This document shows positions 29,190-37,794 of a DNA stretch of 64,000 bases, in pieces (position 1 is the first letter of the stretch; each line of letters starts with the position of its first letter). The translations under genes and the position numbers were made by a program. The notes under the pieces were generated by a model. It was not told where the DNA came from. It searched no databases and saw only the letters and a program-made list of their open reading frames with translations. This DNA comes from Novosphingobium sp. HII-3 (GTDB taxonomy: Bacteria; Pseudomonadota; Alphaproteobacteria; Sphingomonadales; Sphingomonadaceae), in assembly GCF_002916655.1 (NCBI RefSeq), contig NZ_PPSM01000047.1:62001-126000 (forward strand). The letters run 5' to 3'.

Positions 29190-29249
29190 TCCTGAAGCCT
29201 GCCTTCCAGGGCGGGCGACTACAGGGCGGACGGTTTCGTCACGTGCATG

Positions 29250-29274
29250 AGGCCCCCGCCATCCGCGGGGGCCT
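29250..29274 (+). terminator. Strong hairpin between rpmJ and the HAD gene
   Basis: A 10-bp perfect stem (29250-29259 with 29265-29274) and 5-base loop, mostly GC. It ends 4 bases before the HAD start codon at 29279 and has only a short TT run after it. It may terminate rpmJ transcription or hide the HAD ribosome-binding site. Confidence 0.6.
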
Positions 29275-29278
29275 TGTC

Positions 29279-29950
29279 ATGTCTGCGATCAACCCAGTTC
29301 ATCCGCCCGTCGAGGCTGTCGTCTTCGATGTCGGCAAGGTCCTGATCGAGTGGGACATGCGCCTGCTCTTCGCAAAGCTCATCGACGATGAGGAGCGGCT
29401 CGACTGGTTCCTGGCAAACGTGGTGACCCAGGACTGGCATTTCGAGCATGACGCCGGGCGCGAGCTTGCGGAGATGGTGGCCGCCCGCAAGGCCGAGTTC
29501 CCCGGCCACGACGCCTTGCTCGACGCTTACGCAACGCGCTTTGCAGAGACGATTCCCGGCAACATCCCGGGCAGCCACGAAATCGTGCGCGAGCTGGCCG
29601 GCAACGGCGTGCCGCTTTTCGCCATCACCAACTTCGCAAGCCCGTTCTGGCATGGCTATCGTGCCGGGGAATCGCTGTTCGACCTTTTCCGGGACATCGT
29701 CGTCTCGGGCGACGAGAAGATCGCCAAGCCGGACCCTCGCATTTTCGATCTTGCGTGCCGCCGCTTCGGCCATGCGCCCGCAGCCATGCTCTTCATCGAT
29801 GACAACGCGGCCAACATCGCGAGTGCCCGCGCTCTTGGGTGGCAGGTGCACCACTTCCACGACGCCGAGGCGTTGCGTGCCGATCTTGCTGCGCGGGGCC
29901 TGCTCCGTTCGGAAACGGCGGACCATGCCGCTGCCGCTGTCGCGGAATAA
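29279..29950 (+). CDS. HAD-superfamily hydrolase (phosphatase/dehalogenase-like)
   Basis: A 223-residue protein of the HAD fold. Motif I is VVFDVGKVLIEWD near residue 16, where the nucleophile Asp is D19 but the usual second Asp is G, as in 2-haloacid dehalogenase-type members. Motif II is FAITNF near 110, motif III AKPDP near 147 and motif IV LFIDDN near 170. The substrate is unknown. An alternative GTG at 29243 would place the hairpin inside the coding region. It may be cotranscribed with the Anbu operon, 74 bases further on. Confidence 0.85.
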   Translation: MSAINPVHPPVEAVVFDVGKVLIEWDMRLLFAKLIDDEERLDWFLANVVTQDWHFEHDAGRELAEMVAARKAEFPGHDALLDAYATRFAETIPGNIPGSHEIVRELAGNGVPLFAITNFASPFWHGYRAGESLFDLFRDIVVSGDEKIAKPDPRIFDLACRRFGHAPAAMLFIDDNAANIASARALGWQVHHFHDAEALRADLAARGLLRSETADHAAAAVAE

Positions 29951-29991
29951 TCTTCGCGGGTGCAGCAGAAGTTCTTGGCAAGCTGTCATCA

Positions 29992-30014
29992 CTGTTGCAC
30001 AACCCGTGCAACAG
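29992..30014. promoter_or_regulatory. Inverted repeat before the Anbu operon
   Basis: CTGTTGCAC-AACCC-GTGCAACAG is a perfect 9-bp inverted repeat with a 5-base spacer, ending 10 bases before the ATP-grasp start codon at 30025. The ribosome-binding site (CGGAGA) lies directly after it. It could be an operator, or a hairpin affecting translation. Confidence 0.5.
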
Positions 30015-30024
30015 CGGAGACACG

Positions 30025-31461
30025 ATGGCGGCCGAAAGCGGAACGAAGTTCGATGAGATGCTTGCTGCGGACGGCTCTGTTCGGCCGGCTTACGCGAACT
30101 TTCGCCAGTGGTTCGACGGGCAGGATACGGAGTGGCTGCGTCGCCAGGACGCCGAGGCCGAACGCTTCTTCCGCCGCATCGGCATCACCTTCAACGTCTA
30201 TGGCGAGGATGCGGGTGAAGAACGGCTGATCCCGTTCGACATGATTCCCCGCATCATCACCGCTCCGGAATGGCGCAAGCTGACAAGGGGGATCGAGCAG
30301 CGCGTGAGTGCGCTCAATGCGTTTCTCCATGATCTATACCATCGGCAGGAGATCATTCGGTCGGGCCGCCTGCCAGTGGAAGCGCTGCGCAACAACGAAG
30401 CGTTCCTGTCGCAGATGATCGGCTTTACCCCGCCCGGCGGTGTTTACACGCACATCGTGGGTATTGACCTTGTCCGCACCGGGGCGGACGACTTCATGGT
30501 GCTGGAAGACAACGCCCGCACGCCGTCCGGCGTCTCGTACATGCTCGAGAACCGGGAGACGATGATGGCGATGTTCCCGGAACTGTTCACGCGCATCCCG
30601 GTGCGGCCGGTGTCCGACTACCCCCGCCGGCTGGTGCGGTCGTTGCGGGCCTGCGCACCGCCCGGGTGGAAGGGGGACAAAGGGCCCGTCGTTGCGGTTC
30701 TGACGCCTGGCATCTACAACTCCGCCTATTTCGAGCACGCGTTTCTGGCCGACCAGATGGGCGCGGAGCTGGTGGAAGGCAGCGATCTGCGGGTCATGGA
30801 TGGCCGTGTCTGCATGCGCACGACCACCGGATACAAGGCGATCGACGTCCTGTATCGCAGGGTGGACGACGATTACCTCGACCCCCTGACGTTCAATCCG
30901 AATTCGGTGCTGGGCGTGGCCGGCATCTTCGATGTGTACCGCGCCGGCGGGGTGACCATCGCCAATGCGCCCGGGACCGGCATCGCCGACGACAAGGCGA
31001 TCTACAGTTACATGCCGGAGATCGTGGAGTTCTACACCGGCGAAAAGCCGATCCTCCAGAACGTGCCGACGTGGCGGTGTTCGGAAGCGGATTCGTTGGG
31101 CTACGTGCTCGACAATCTCTCCGATCTCGTCGTCAAGGAGGTGCACGGCTCGGGCGGCTACGGGATGCTCATCGGGCCCACGTCCTCAAAGAAGGAACTT
31201 TCCGACTTCGAGGCGAAGCTGCGCACCAAGCCCGGGAACTATATCGCCCAGCCAACGCTCTCCCTCTCCACGGTGCCGATCTTCGCCCGGGAAGGGCTGG
31301 CGCCACGACACGTCGATCTTCGCCCCTTCGTCCTCGTCTCTCCCGAGGGTGTCGATATCACGCCCGGCGGGCTTACCCGTGTCGCGCTCAAGAAAGGATC
31401 GCTGGTGGTCAATTCGTCGCAGGGAGGCGGGACGAAGGACACCTGGGTGCTGGACGAGTGA
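30025..31461 (+). CDS. Circularly permuted ATP-grasp family protein of the Anbu operon
   Basis: A 478-residue protein of the circularly permuted ATP-grasp type-2 family. ITFNVYGEDAGEERLIPFD, VLEDNARTPSGVSYMLENR near residue 155 and LVVKEVHGSGGYGMLIGP near 367 are its nucleotide and metal-binding motifs. Related enzymes ligate an amine to a carboxyl group, so it is predicted to make an amide or peptide. It starts the four-gene set with alpha-E, transglutaminase-like and Anbu. The alpha-E start is 16 bases after the stop. The substrate is not known. Confidence 0.88.
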   Translation: MAAESGTKFDEMLAADGSVRPAYANFRQWFDGQDTEWLRRQDAEAERFFRRIGITFNVYGEDAGEERLIPFDMIPRIITAPEWRKLTRGIEQRVSALNAFLHDLYHRQEIIRSGRLPVEALRNNEAFLSQMIGFTPPGGVYTHIVGIDLVRTGADDFMVLEDNARTPSGVSYMLENRETMMAMFPELFTRIPVRPVSDYPRRLVRSLRACAPPGWKGDKGPVVAVLTPGIYNSAYFEHAFLADQMGAELVEGSDLRVMDGRVCMRTTTGYKAIDVLYRRVDDDYLDPLTFNPNSVLGVAGIFDVYRAGGVTIANAPGTGIADDKAIYSYMPEIVEFYTGEKPILQNVPTWRCSEADSLGYVLDNLSDLVVKEVHGSGGYGMLIGPTSSKKELSDFEAKLRTKPGNYIAQPTLSLSTVPIFAREGLAPRHVDLRPFVLVSPEGVDITPGGLTRVALKKGSLVVNSSQGGGTKDTWVLDE

Positions 31462-31477
31462 CCGGAGGCGATTTCTG

Positions 31478-32425
31478 ATGCTGGGGCGTGCCGCGAACGG
31501 CGTTTACTGGATGAGCCGCTACCTGGAGCGGGCGGAGAATACCGCGCGTCTGATCGACGTGGGCTTTCACCTCGCCCTCACACGTGGAAGCCGGCAGTCG
31601 CAGGACGAGGAGTGGAAGTCGGTTCTCATCACCACCGGCCAGCTCGAGAGCTATTGCGCCCTTCACAACACCTTCACCGGCCCGCAGGTCTTCAATTTCC
31701 TGCTGCGGGAAAAGAGCAATCCGGCGTCCGTCCTGTCGATGGTGGAGAATGCCCGCACCAACGCGCGCCTCGTCCGCACCAGCCTGACCAACGCCGTGTG
31801 GGAAACCACGAACGAGGGCTGGATGTGCTTGCGCGACCTGCTTTCGCGTCCGGTGCGTGAAACCAGCCTGGGTGAAGTCCTGATGCAGATCCGCCGCACC
31901 GGAACGCTGGTGCGCGGCGCGCTTGAGGGAACGATGCTGCGCAACGAGGTCTTCAACTTCTCGCGCATTGGTACCTTCATAGAGCGTGCAGACAGCACCG
32001 CGCGCATTCTTGACGTGAAGTACTACGTGCTGCTGCCGTCCGCAGCCTGGGTGGGGTCAAGCCTCGACAATGTGCAGTGGGACACGCTGCTGCGCTCGGT
32101 CGCGGGCAATCGCGCCTACTCCTGGCTGAACGCGGGCGCCATGGACCCGCGCGGCATCGCCCGGTTCCTGATCCTGGACGAGCAGTTCCCGCGCAGCCTG
32201 GTGTTCTGCTATGAAAAGATTGGCAGCAACATGGCCGGGCTGGCCAAGGAATACGGTCGCGAAGGGCCAGCACACGCCCTGCTGCGCGATTCGCGCGCGA
32301 AGCTGCACCAGACTACCATCGACACGATCTTCGACGCTGGCCTGCACGAATTCCTGCAGGAGTTCATTGGCAAGACCGTCGAACTCAGCAGCGCCATCGC
32401 CGCTGATTACCGGTTCATCGAATAG
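31478..32425 (+). CDS. Alpha-E domain protein of the Anbu operon
   Basis: A 315-residue, almost all-helical protein of the alpha-E (DUF403) family. MLGRAANGVYWMSRYLERAENTARLIDV is the family start and FSRIGTFIERADSTARILDVKYY is the internal repeat of the same helix motif, consistent with a repeated helical array. It occurs beside circularly permuted ATP-grasp genes in many bacteria. A partner role in the ligase reaction is inferred. The ribosome-binding site GGAGG is at 31464-31468. Catalysis by this protein is not shown. Confidence 0.88.
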   Translation: MLGRAANGVYWMSRYLERAENTARLIDVGFHLALTRGSRQSQDEEWKSVLITTGQLESYCALHNTFTGPQVFNFLLREKSNPASVLSMVENARTNARLVRTSLTNAVWETTNEGWMCLRDLLSRPVRETSLGEVLMQIRRTGTLVRGALEGTMLRNEVFNFSRIGTFIERADSTARILDVKYYVLLPSAAWVGSSLDNVQWDTLLRSVAGNRAYSWLNAGAMDPRGIARFLILDEQFPRSLVFCYEKIGSNMAGLAKEYGREGPAHALLRDSRAKLHQTTIDTIFDAGLHEFLQEFIGKTVELSSAIAADYRFIE

Positions 32426-32436
32426 GAGGGGTCGAC

Positions 32437-33300
32437 GTGCTCCTGACCATCAAACACACCACGCGCTACGTCTTCGCTGACAAGGTGACCCACGGCCTGC
32501 AGCGGCTGCGGCTGAAGCCGAAGTCCACTCATGGCCAGGACGTGATCGAGTGGCGGATGGATATCACCGGCGCCACACCGCAGGCATCATACGAAGACCA
32601 GCACCACAACCACGTCGATCTTGTCTCCATTGATCCCGGCAGTCCCGAAGTGGTGGTCACCTGTGAAGGGACGGTGCGCACCGTTGACAACCACGGGGTG
32701 ATCGGAGCCAACACGGGTCTGATGCCGCTCTGGTGCTTCCTGCGGCCGACGCCCCTTACGAAGCCCGGGCCGAAGGTGCGGCAGCTGCTGGCAGGCATAG
32801 AGGCGGATCGGACCAATGTGCTCAGTTACCTGCACACCCTGTCGCGCGTCATCGGGGAGCAGGTGGAATACGTCCCCGGCACGACGGACGCGCAGACCAC
32901 GGCGGAGCAGGCGCTGTCGGCGGGGAAGGGCGTGTGCCAGGATCACGCGCATATATTCCTGGCGGCAGGGCGCCTGATCGATATCCCGATGCGCTACGTC
33001 GGCGGATACCTGCGTATGGACGACAGGGTGGAGCAGGAGGCCGGACACGGCTGGGCCGAAGCCCATGTCCCGGGTCTGGGCTGGGTGGGATTCGATATAT
33101 CGAACGCCATCTGTCCCGATGAGCGCTACGTGCGCGTCGCCAGCGGCTGCGACTATTCCGAAGCCGCCCCGATCACCGGCATAACGCGGGGAGCGGGGGA
33201 AACCCGCCTGCACGTTCATGTAACGGTAGGTGAGAATCAGGTAGGACAGCAGCAGCAGCAATCCACCTCGGATGGGCAGCAGCAGGTGCAAGGCGGCTGA
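32437..33300 (+). CDS. Transglutaminase-like cysteine peptidase of the Anbu operon
   Basis: A 287-residue protein with a GTG start, preceded by GGAGGGG. Residues 1-80 are the bacterial transglutaminase N-terminal beta domain. The catalytic set is C167 (GVCQDHAH), H204 (GHGWAEAH) and D220 (VGFDISN). The last 20 residues are Gln-rich. Bacterial members of this family may cleave or form isopeptide bonds. The gene sits 11 bases after alpha-E and 61 bases before the proteasome-like gene. The role is predicted from family only. Confidence 0.88.
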   Translation: MLLTIKHTTRYVFADKVTHGLQRLRLKPKSTHGQDVIEWRMDITGATPQASYEDQHHNHVDLVSIDPGSPEVVVTCEGTVRTVDNHGVIGANTGLMPLWCFLRPTPLTKPGPKVRQLLAGIEADRTNVLSYLHTLSRVIGEQVEYVPGTTDAQTTAEQALSAGKGVCQDHAHIFLAAGRLIDIPMRYVGGYLRMDDRVEQEAGHGWAEAHVPGLGWVGFDISNAICPDERYVRVASGCDYSEAAPITGITRGAGETRLHVHVTVGENQVGQQQQQSTSDGQQQVQGG

Positions 33301-33361
33301 AAAGGGCCGCCCCGCGCCGTGGGGGCGCGGGAACGGGTCGCGTAGGGTTCAGAAGGTAGAA

Positions 33362-34099
33362 ATGACTTATTGCGTCGGCATGATGCTTGATCGGGGGCTT
33401 GTCCTCATGAGTGACACTCGAACGAACTCGGGCGTCGACAACATCTCAACCTTTCGCAAGATGTATCACTGGGAGGTCCCCGGCGAGCGGATCATCACCG
33501 TGATGAGCGCCGGCAATCTCGCCACCACGCAGTCTGTCATCAGCCAGTTGGAAGACCGGAACAAGGCGCCGTCGGAGCGACATAACTCCCTTCTGGAGGC
33601 GCCTACGATGTTTCGGGTGGCCTCCATCGTCGGCAACCTGCTGCAGGACATCATTTCGGAACGCGCCTCGGACAATGGCCAACGCGCGGCGGGAACCTTC
33701 AGCGCGTCCATGATCGTGGCCGGGCAGATCAAGGGCATGGAACCGCGGCTCTTCCTGATCTACCCGGAAGGTAACTTCATCGAAGCCAGCTTCGATACGC
33801 CGTTCTTTCAGATCGGGGAGACCAAGTACGGCCGGCCGATCCTCATCCGCGGCTATGACCGCACCATGAGCTTCGAAAGCGCGATCAAGCTGCTGACCGT
33901 TTCGTTCGATTCGACGCTGAAGGCAAACCTGTCGGTGGGGCTGCCGCTCGATCTTCTGGTGATCGAGCGGGACAAGTTCGCCCCTCTTCACGAACGCCGG
34001 ATCGACGAGGCGGACCCGTACTTCCGCTCCGTCTCGACCAGCTGGAGCGAGGCGCTGCGTCACGCCCTTGACGGCCTGCCGAACTACCACCTGGACTGA
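33362..34099 (+). CDS. anbu: Anbu, proteasome-like peptidase (bacterial proteasome homologue)
   Basis: A 245-residue Ntn hydrolase of the Anbu/BPH group, related to HslV and the proteasome beta subunit. After removal of Met1, T2 would be the N-terminal nucleophile, with D18 and K33 in the usual Thr1/Asp17/Lys33 places (MTYCVGMMLDRG, SDTRT, FRKMY). No ATPase of the HslU or ARC type is in the window, so it works alone or with an unlinked partner. It closes the ATP-grasp, alpha-E and transglutaminase-like set, which is known to be conserved with Anbu. The physiological substrate is not established. Confidence 0.92.
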   Translation: MTYCVGMMLDRGLVLMSDTRTNSGVDNISTFRKMYHWEVPGERIITVMSAGNLATTQSVISQLEDRNKAPSERHNSLLEAPTMFRVASIVGNLLQDIISERASDNGQRAAGTFSASMIVAGQIKGMEPRLFLIYPEGNFIEASFDTPFFQIGETKYGRPILIRGYDRTMSFESAIKLLTVSFDSTLKANLSVGLPLDLLVIERDKFAPLHERRIDEADPYFRSVSTSWSEALRHALDGLPNYHLD

Positions 34100-34132
34100 T
34101 GCTCCCGGGCCGACGCGGCGCGGGAGGCCTGA

Positions 34133-35422
34133 TTAGGGCGTGGAGACGGGGACGTCCCAGACGAGCGGCAGGTTGCGGATCGAGAGCAGCCCCGGGAACA
34201 CCGTGGTGTCAGCTCCCGGCTTGACGCGGAATTCCGGGATGCGCTGGAACCACTCCTCCAGAAGCACCCGCAGTTCCCGCCGCGCCAGATGCGCACCAAG
34301 GCAGATGTGTACGCCGCCCACGAAGGTGAAGTGGCGGTTGGCCTTGCGCTCGGGGTTGAAGGTACGTGGATCGTCGAACCGCGTGGGATCGAAGTTGCCC
34401 GCCGGGTTGAGGCACTGGAAGGAATCGCCCTTTCGTACGTGAATCCCGTGCCATTCGAAATCGCGAGTCGCCGACCGCGCGGACGAGAGGATCGGCTGGG
34501 TCCGCAGGAATTCCTCGACCGCGCCGTTGATCAGTTCAGGCCGCTCCCGGATCTGCTGCTGGATTTCAGGCTGCAGCGCCATGCGTCGGTACATCTGGGC
34601 GATCGTGGCGGCGACCGTGTCCAACCCGCCAAGCCAGAGGAACCAGACCATGCCGATCTTCTCGTCCTCGGTCGGGGCGCGGCCCTCGATCCTGCCGTGG
34701 ACGATGGCGGAGACGAGATGTTCGTCCGGCTCACGCTCCTTTTCGGCGATGAAGCCGCGCAGGAAATCGAGAACGCCGCGCAGCGCCGCCTGCATCTTTG
34801 GCAGTTCGCCAGAGTGCAGGATGTCCCACTCCCAGTCCAGGAACTGCTCGAACATCTTTTCCGGAAAGCCCATCAGGCCCATGAAGATGCGCACCGGATA
34901 GACGCGGGCGAAGTCCCACGCCATGTCCACTTCGCCCTTGTCGGCCACGGCGTCGATCATCTCGACGACAATACGGCGGATGCGCGGCTCAAGGTCACGG
35001 GTGATCCGTGCCGGGGAGAAGTGCGGCATCAGGTAGAGGCGGTATTTCTGGTGATCGGGCGGGTCGATGGCGAGCGGGATGGACTTGAACGTCTCCCCGA
35101 TCAGGCGCTGGAACTCGGCGGTGCCGGCGTTCGAGAAATGGTCGTTGTCGGTGTAGACGCGCTCAATGTCGTCGTAGTGCGAGACGACCCAGTTGCCGCG
35201 CTGGTTGCCCGATATCGCCCCCAGCCCATATTGCACCGGCGGGTTGAAGAGCAGGCGCGGAATCTTAGGTCCGTTCAGCCAGGCGAACGGCTCGTAAGGA
35301 TCGACCAGATCGTTCGGCACACTGCCGTTGGCGAAGGACAGATCGACGATGCGGTCTTTGGGCACGTTGTCAGGTGCATCGTAATCGACGCGGATGTCGT
35401 CAAGCGTTCGCGGTTGTGGCAT
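34133..35422 (-). CDS. Cytochrome P450
   Basis: A 429-residue soluble bacterial P450. The heme ligand is C374 in FVGGVHICLGAH, the ExxR pair is E304/R307 (EEFLR), and the I-helix oxygen-binding segment is WLGGLDTVAAT near 263-273. Its redox partners are not in the window. It is divergent from the amidohydrolase gene with 191 bases between them, so the two may be co-regulated in the breakdown of some cyclic substrate, but this is inference. Confidence 0.93.
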   Translation of the reverse strand: MPQPRTLDDIRVDYDAPDNVPKDRIVDLSFANGSVPNDLVDPYEPFAWLNGPKIPRLLFNPPVQYGLGAISGNQRGNWVVSHYDDIERVYTDNDHFSNAGTAEFQRLIGETFKSIPLAIDPPDHQKYRLYLMPHFSPARITRDLEPRIRRIVVEMIDAVADKGEVDMAWDFARVYPVRIFMGLMGFPEKMFEQFLDWEWDILHSGELPKMQAALRGVLDFLRGFIAEKEREPDEHLVSAIVHGRIEGRAPTEDEKIGMVWFLWLGGLDTVAATIAQMYRRMALQPEIQQQIRERPELINGAVEEFLRTQPILSSARSATRDFEWHGIHVRKGDSFQCLNPAGNFDPTRFDDPRTFNPERKANRHFTFVGGVHICLGAHLARRELRVLLEEWFQRIPEFRVKPGADTTVFPGLLSIRNLPLVWDVPVSTP

Positions 35423-35613
35423 GCTTCTCTCCCCAGACGAAAAGGATGCCCGGACGTCCGATGCCTGGCAAGGCGGCTGCAGTGGCGAAACCCGCAGAAT
35501 ACCGCCGTTCTTGAGGCTTCGGCTGCAACCATCGTCCCGGCGTTGCCCTGCGCGATTGTGTGAACCGGACGTGGTTGCGAAATGAGAGGCATTGATTTTT
35601 GGGAGATTGAGCG

Positions 35614-36879
35614 ATGGCCGAGTCTGACAACCAGGAAATGGCGCAGAACGCGCGCAAGTACTGGTCGGCTGAAGGGTACACCGAAGGCGGCGTGATCCGC
35701 GAAGTCGATTACGCTTCGCAGTCGGGCGGCCTCGACCCGATGTTCGAAGGCATCAAGATCGTCGACACCGACACGCACATCACTGAGGCGCCGGACCTCT
35801 TCACCAGCCGCGCCACCGGAGAGTGGAAGGCCAAGATGCCGAGGGTCGAGCGGGTCAACGGCACCGATCGCTGGCTGGTGGGCGATCGTGACTTCGGCAC
35901 GCTCGGCGGCAACGTCATCCGTGCCGACAACAACAAGCTGCTTGGCCGCCTGGCCTTCCCCAAGCTGGAGCAGGCGCACCCCGGCGGCCACGAGCTCAAG
36001 GCCCGCCTGCAGGCGATGGACGATATGGGCGTTTACGCGCAGATCTGCTTCCAGAACTCGGGCGTCACTCAGGCTGGCTCACTCATGAGCCTCGGCGATC
36101 CAGAGCTCGCCCTGCGCATCGTGCAGATCTACAACGACGCCTCGGCTGAGTTCCAGGAGGCGTCAGGCCAGCGCATCTTCAACATGGCGCACCTGCCGTT
36201 CTGGGACCAAAAGGCCCTGGAAGCCGAGGCGAAGCGCTGCCATGACATCGGCCTTAAGGGCTTCGTGCTGCCCGATACGCCCGAGCGGGTGGGCGTGCCC
36301 AGCTTCAATCACGAGTACTGGACGCCGTTCCTCGAGATGTGCGAGGCGACCGGCATGCCGCTCAACTTCCACCTGAATGCGGCGATCGACCCGAACACGC
36401 TGACCTGGGAAGGCTTCAAATTCGAGCAGACGCTGTCCGTCGTCGCGACGATGTTCTCGATCGGCAATGCCGCCACCCTTGGTAACTGGATGGTCTCCGG
36501 CCGTCTGGACCGTCACCCCCGCCTCAAGATCGGCCTCATCGAGAGCGGTGCAGGCTGGGTTCCCTTCGCGGTGGAAGCGCTGGAGCATCAGTTCCGCGAA
36601 ATGCTGCCGATCATGCGCGACGTGCTCAAGAAACAGCCCTGGGACTACTTCCGCGACCATTTCTTCTGCACCTTCTGGTTCGAGAAGGTCGCCCCCAAGC
36701 ACCTGCTGGAGATCATCGGCGTCGACAACGTCATGTTCGAAACCGACTTCCCTCACCCGACTTCACTCTATCCGGGCGTGCAGGAGCATCTCAAGGACGT
36801 GCTTGGCGGCCACAGTCCCGAAGTGCGCAGGAAGGTCCTGCAGGACAACGCGGTTCGGCTTTACAACCTGCCGTTCTGA
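35614..36879 (+). CDS. Amidohydrolase family protein (ACMSD / LigY-like)
   Basis: A 421-residue metal-dependent hydrolase or decarboxylase of the amidohydrolase-2 group. D53 and H55 in DTDTHITE form the first metal motif, NFHLN near residue 250 the second, and FETDFPHPTS near 374 the third. Relatives act on aromatic ring-cleavage products or decarboxylate resorcylates. GGGAG precedes the ATG. It lies divergent to the P450 gene. The exact reaction is not determined. Confidence 0.85.
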   Translation: MAESDNQEMAQNARKYWSAEGYTEGGVIREVDYASQSGGLDPMFEGIKIVDTDTHITEAPDLFTSRATGEWKAKMPRVERVNGTDRWLVGDRDFGTLGGNVIRADNNKLLGRLAFPKLEQAHPGGHELKARLQAMDDMGVYAQICFQNSGVTQAGSLMSLGDPELALRIVQIYNDASAEFQEASGQRIFNMAHLPFWDQKALEAEAKRCHDIGLKGFVLPDTPERVGVPSFNHEYWTPFLEMCEATGMPLNFHLNAAIDPNTLTWEGFKFEQTLSVVATMFSIGNAATLGNWMVSGRLDRHPRLKIGLIESGAGWVPFAVEALEHQFREMLPIMRDVLKKQPWDYFRDHFFCTFWFEKVAPKHLLEIIGVDNVMFETDFPHPTSLYPGVQEHLKDVLGGHSPEVRRKVLQDNAVRLYNLPF

Positions 36880-36936
36880 ATGGCCGCGCCTTTCCGCTGG
36901 AGGAGCGGGAAGGCGCGACCTCGGCCAACCGCCGTC

Positions 36937-37638
36937 TCAGTGGCGATAAGACAACGAGACGGAGGCCACGTGGTTCATTCGGGTGCGCCCTCCGGTTTGG
37001 TTGATCGTCTGGTTCAGGTATCCGATTTCCATCGTCGACGAGCCCGACAGCCCGACTTCCGCGCCGATGAAGCTGCGAAGCTGATCGAAGCCACCGCGGG
37101 CTCCCCAATCCGTATCGTTCAGCGCCGCGAAGCCCTCCGCGTAAACGAGGGCGCTCAGGCGGTTGTCGGTATTCGCCAGCGGGTGCTCGTAGCGGATCAT
37201 CTCGCGCAGCCGCCAGCCCACGTCGCGGCCGTCCGAGCGCCAGCGCTGTTCGAGGCGCGTGCGGGAGGAAAGCTCGCCACCGAGCGGCTTGCCGAGCGCC
37301 AGGTTCAACTGCTGGAAGCTGCGCTCCTCATTGACGTCGCGGCCGCCCTCGACAGGGGTAATCACGTGCGCGTAGCCCTGATAGAGCGTCACCTCAGGCG
37401 AAAGCTTGACTCCCACGCCGCCGCGAAGGAGCAGCGTATCGACGCGCGAAAGGCCGTCTCCGAAGCGTGGCTGGAACTCGGCGAAATAGACGATGTCGCC
37501 GGAGATCGGGCCCGTCGCCGTAAGGTTGATCCAGGCCTGTTCGTCCTCGCTCGTGGCGGCGCGGGCGTCGGCTGCAAAGCCGGTGAGGGCCAGGGCAGCG
37601 GCGGTGATGGCTAGGCGGAAGCTCATGCGTTCTTTCAT
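36937..37638 (-). CDS. DUF2490 outer-membrane beta-barrel-like protein
   Basis: A 233-residue exported protein of the DUF2490 family. A Sec signal (residues 1-25, ending ADARA) is followed by alternating hydrophobic strands (TLLLRGGVGVKLSPEVTLYQGY, RFGDGLSRVDT) and a C-terminal LSYRH, which fits a small outer-membrane barrel. No porin or receptor function is assigned. An alternative start is 12 bases downstream. Confidence 0.8.
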   Translation of the reverse strand: MKERMSFRLAITAAALALTGFAADARAATSEDEQAWINLTATGPISGDIVYFAEFQPRFGDGLSRVDTLLLRGGVGVKLSPEVTLYQGYAHVITPVEGGRDVNEERSFQQLNLALGKPLGGELSSRTRLEQRWRSDGRDVGWRLREMIRYEHPLANTDNRLSALVYAEGFAALNDTDWGARGGFDQLRSFIGAEVGLSGSSTMEIGYLNQTINQTGGRTRMNHVASVSLSYRH

Positions 37639-37794
37639 GGTCAGGCACCGGTGCTCTATGGCTCGCTCGTGTCCGGAGCGTTGCCGAAACGTCAGGTCTT
37701 GTGGCGCGCTCCAGGGGCGCCGGGCGAGCCTTACCCCCTATCGCACCGCGCGATCTCGTCATACTCTTTGTGTGACAAGAAGGAGAGGTGATCC

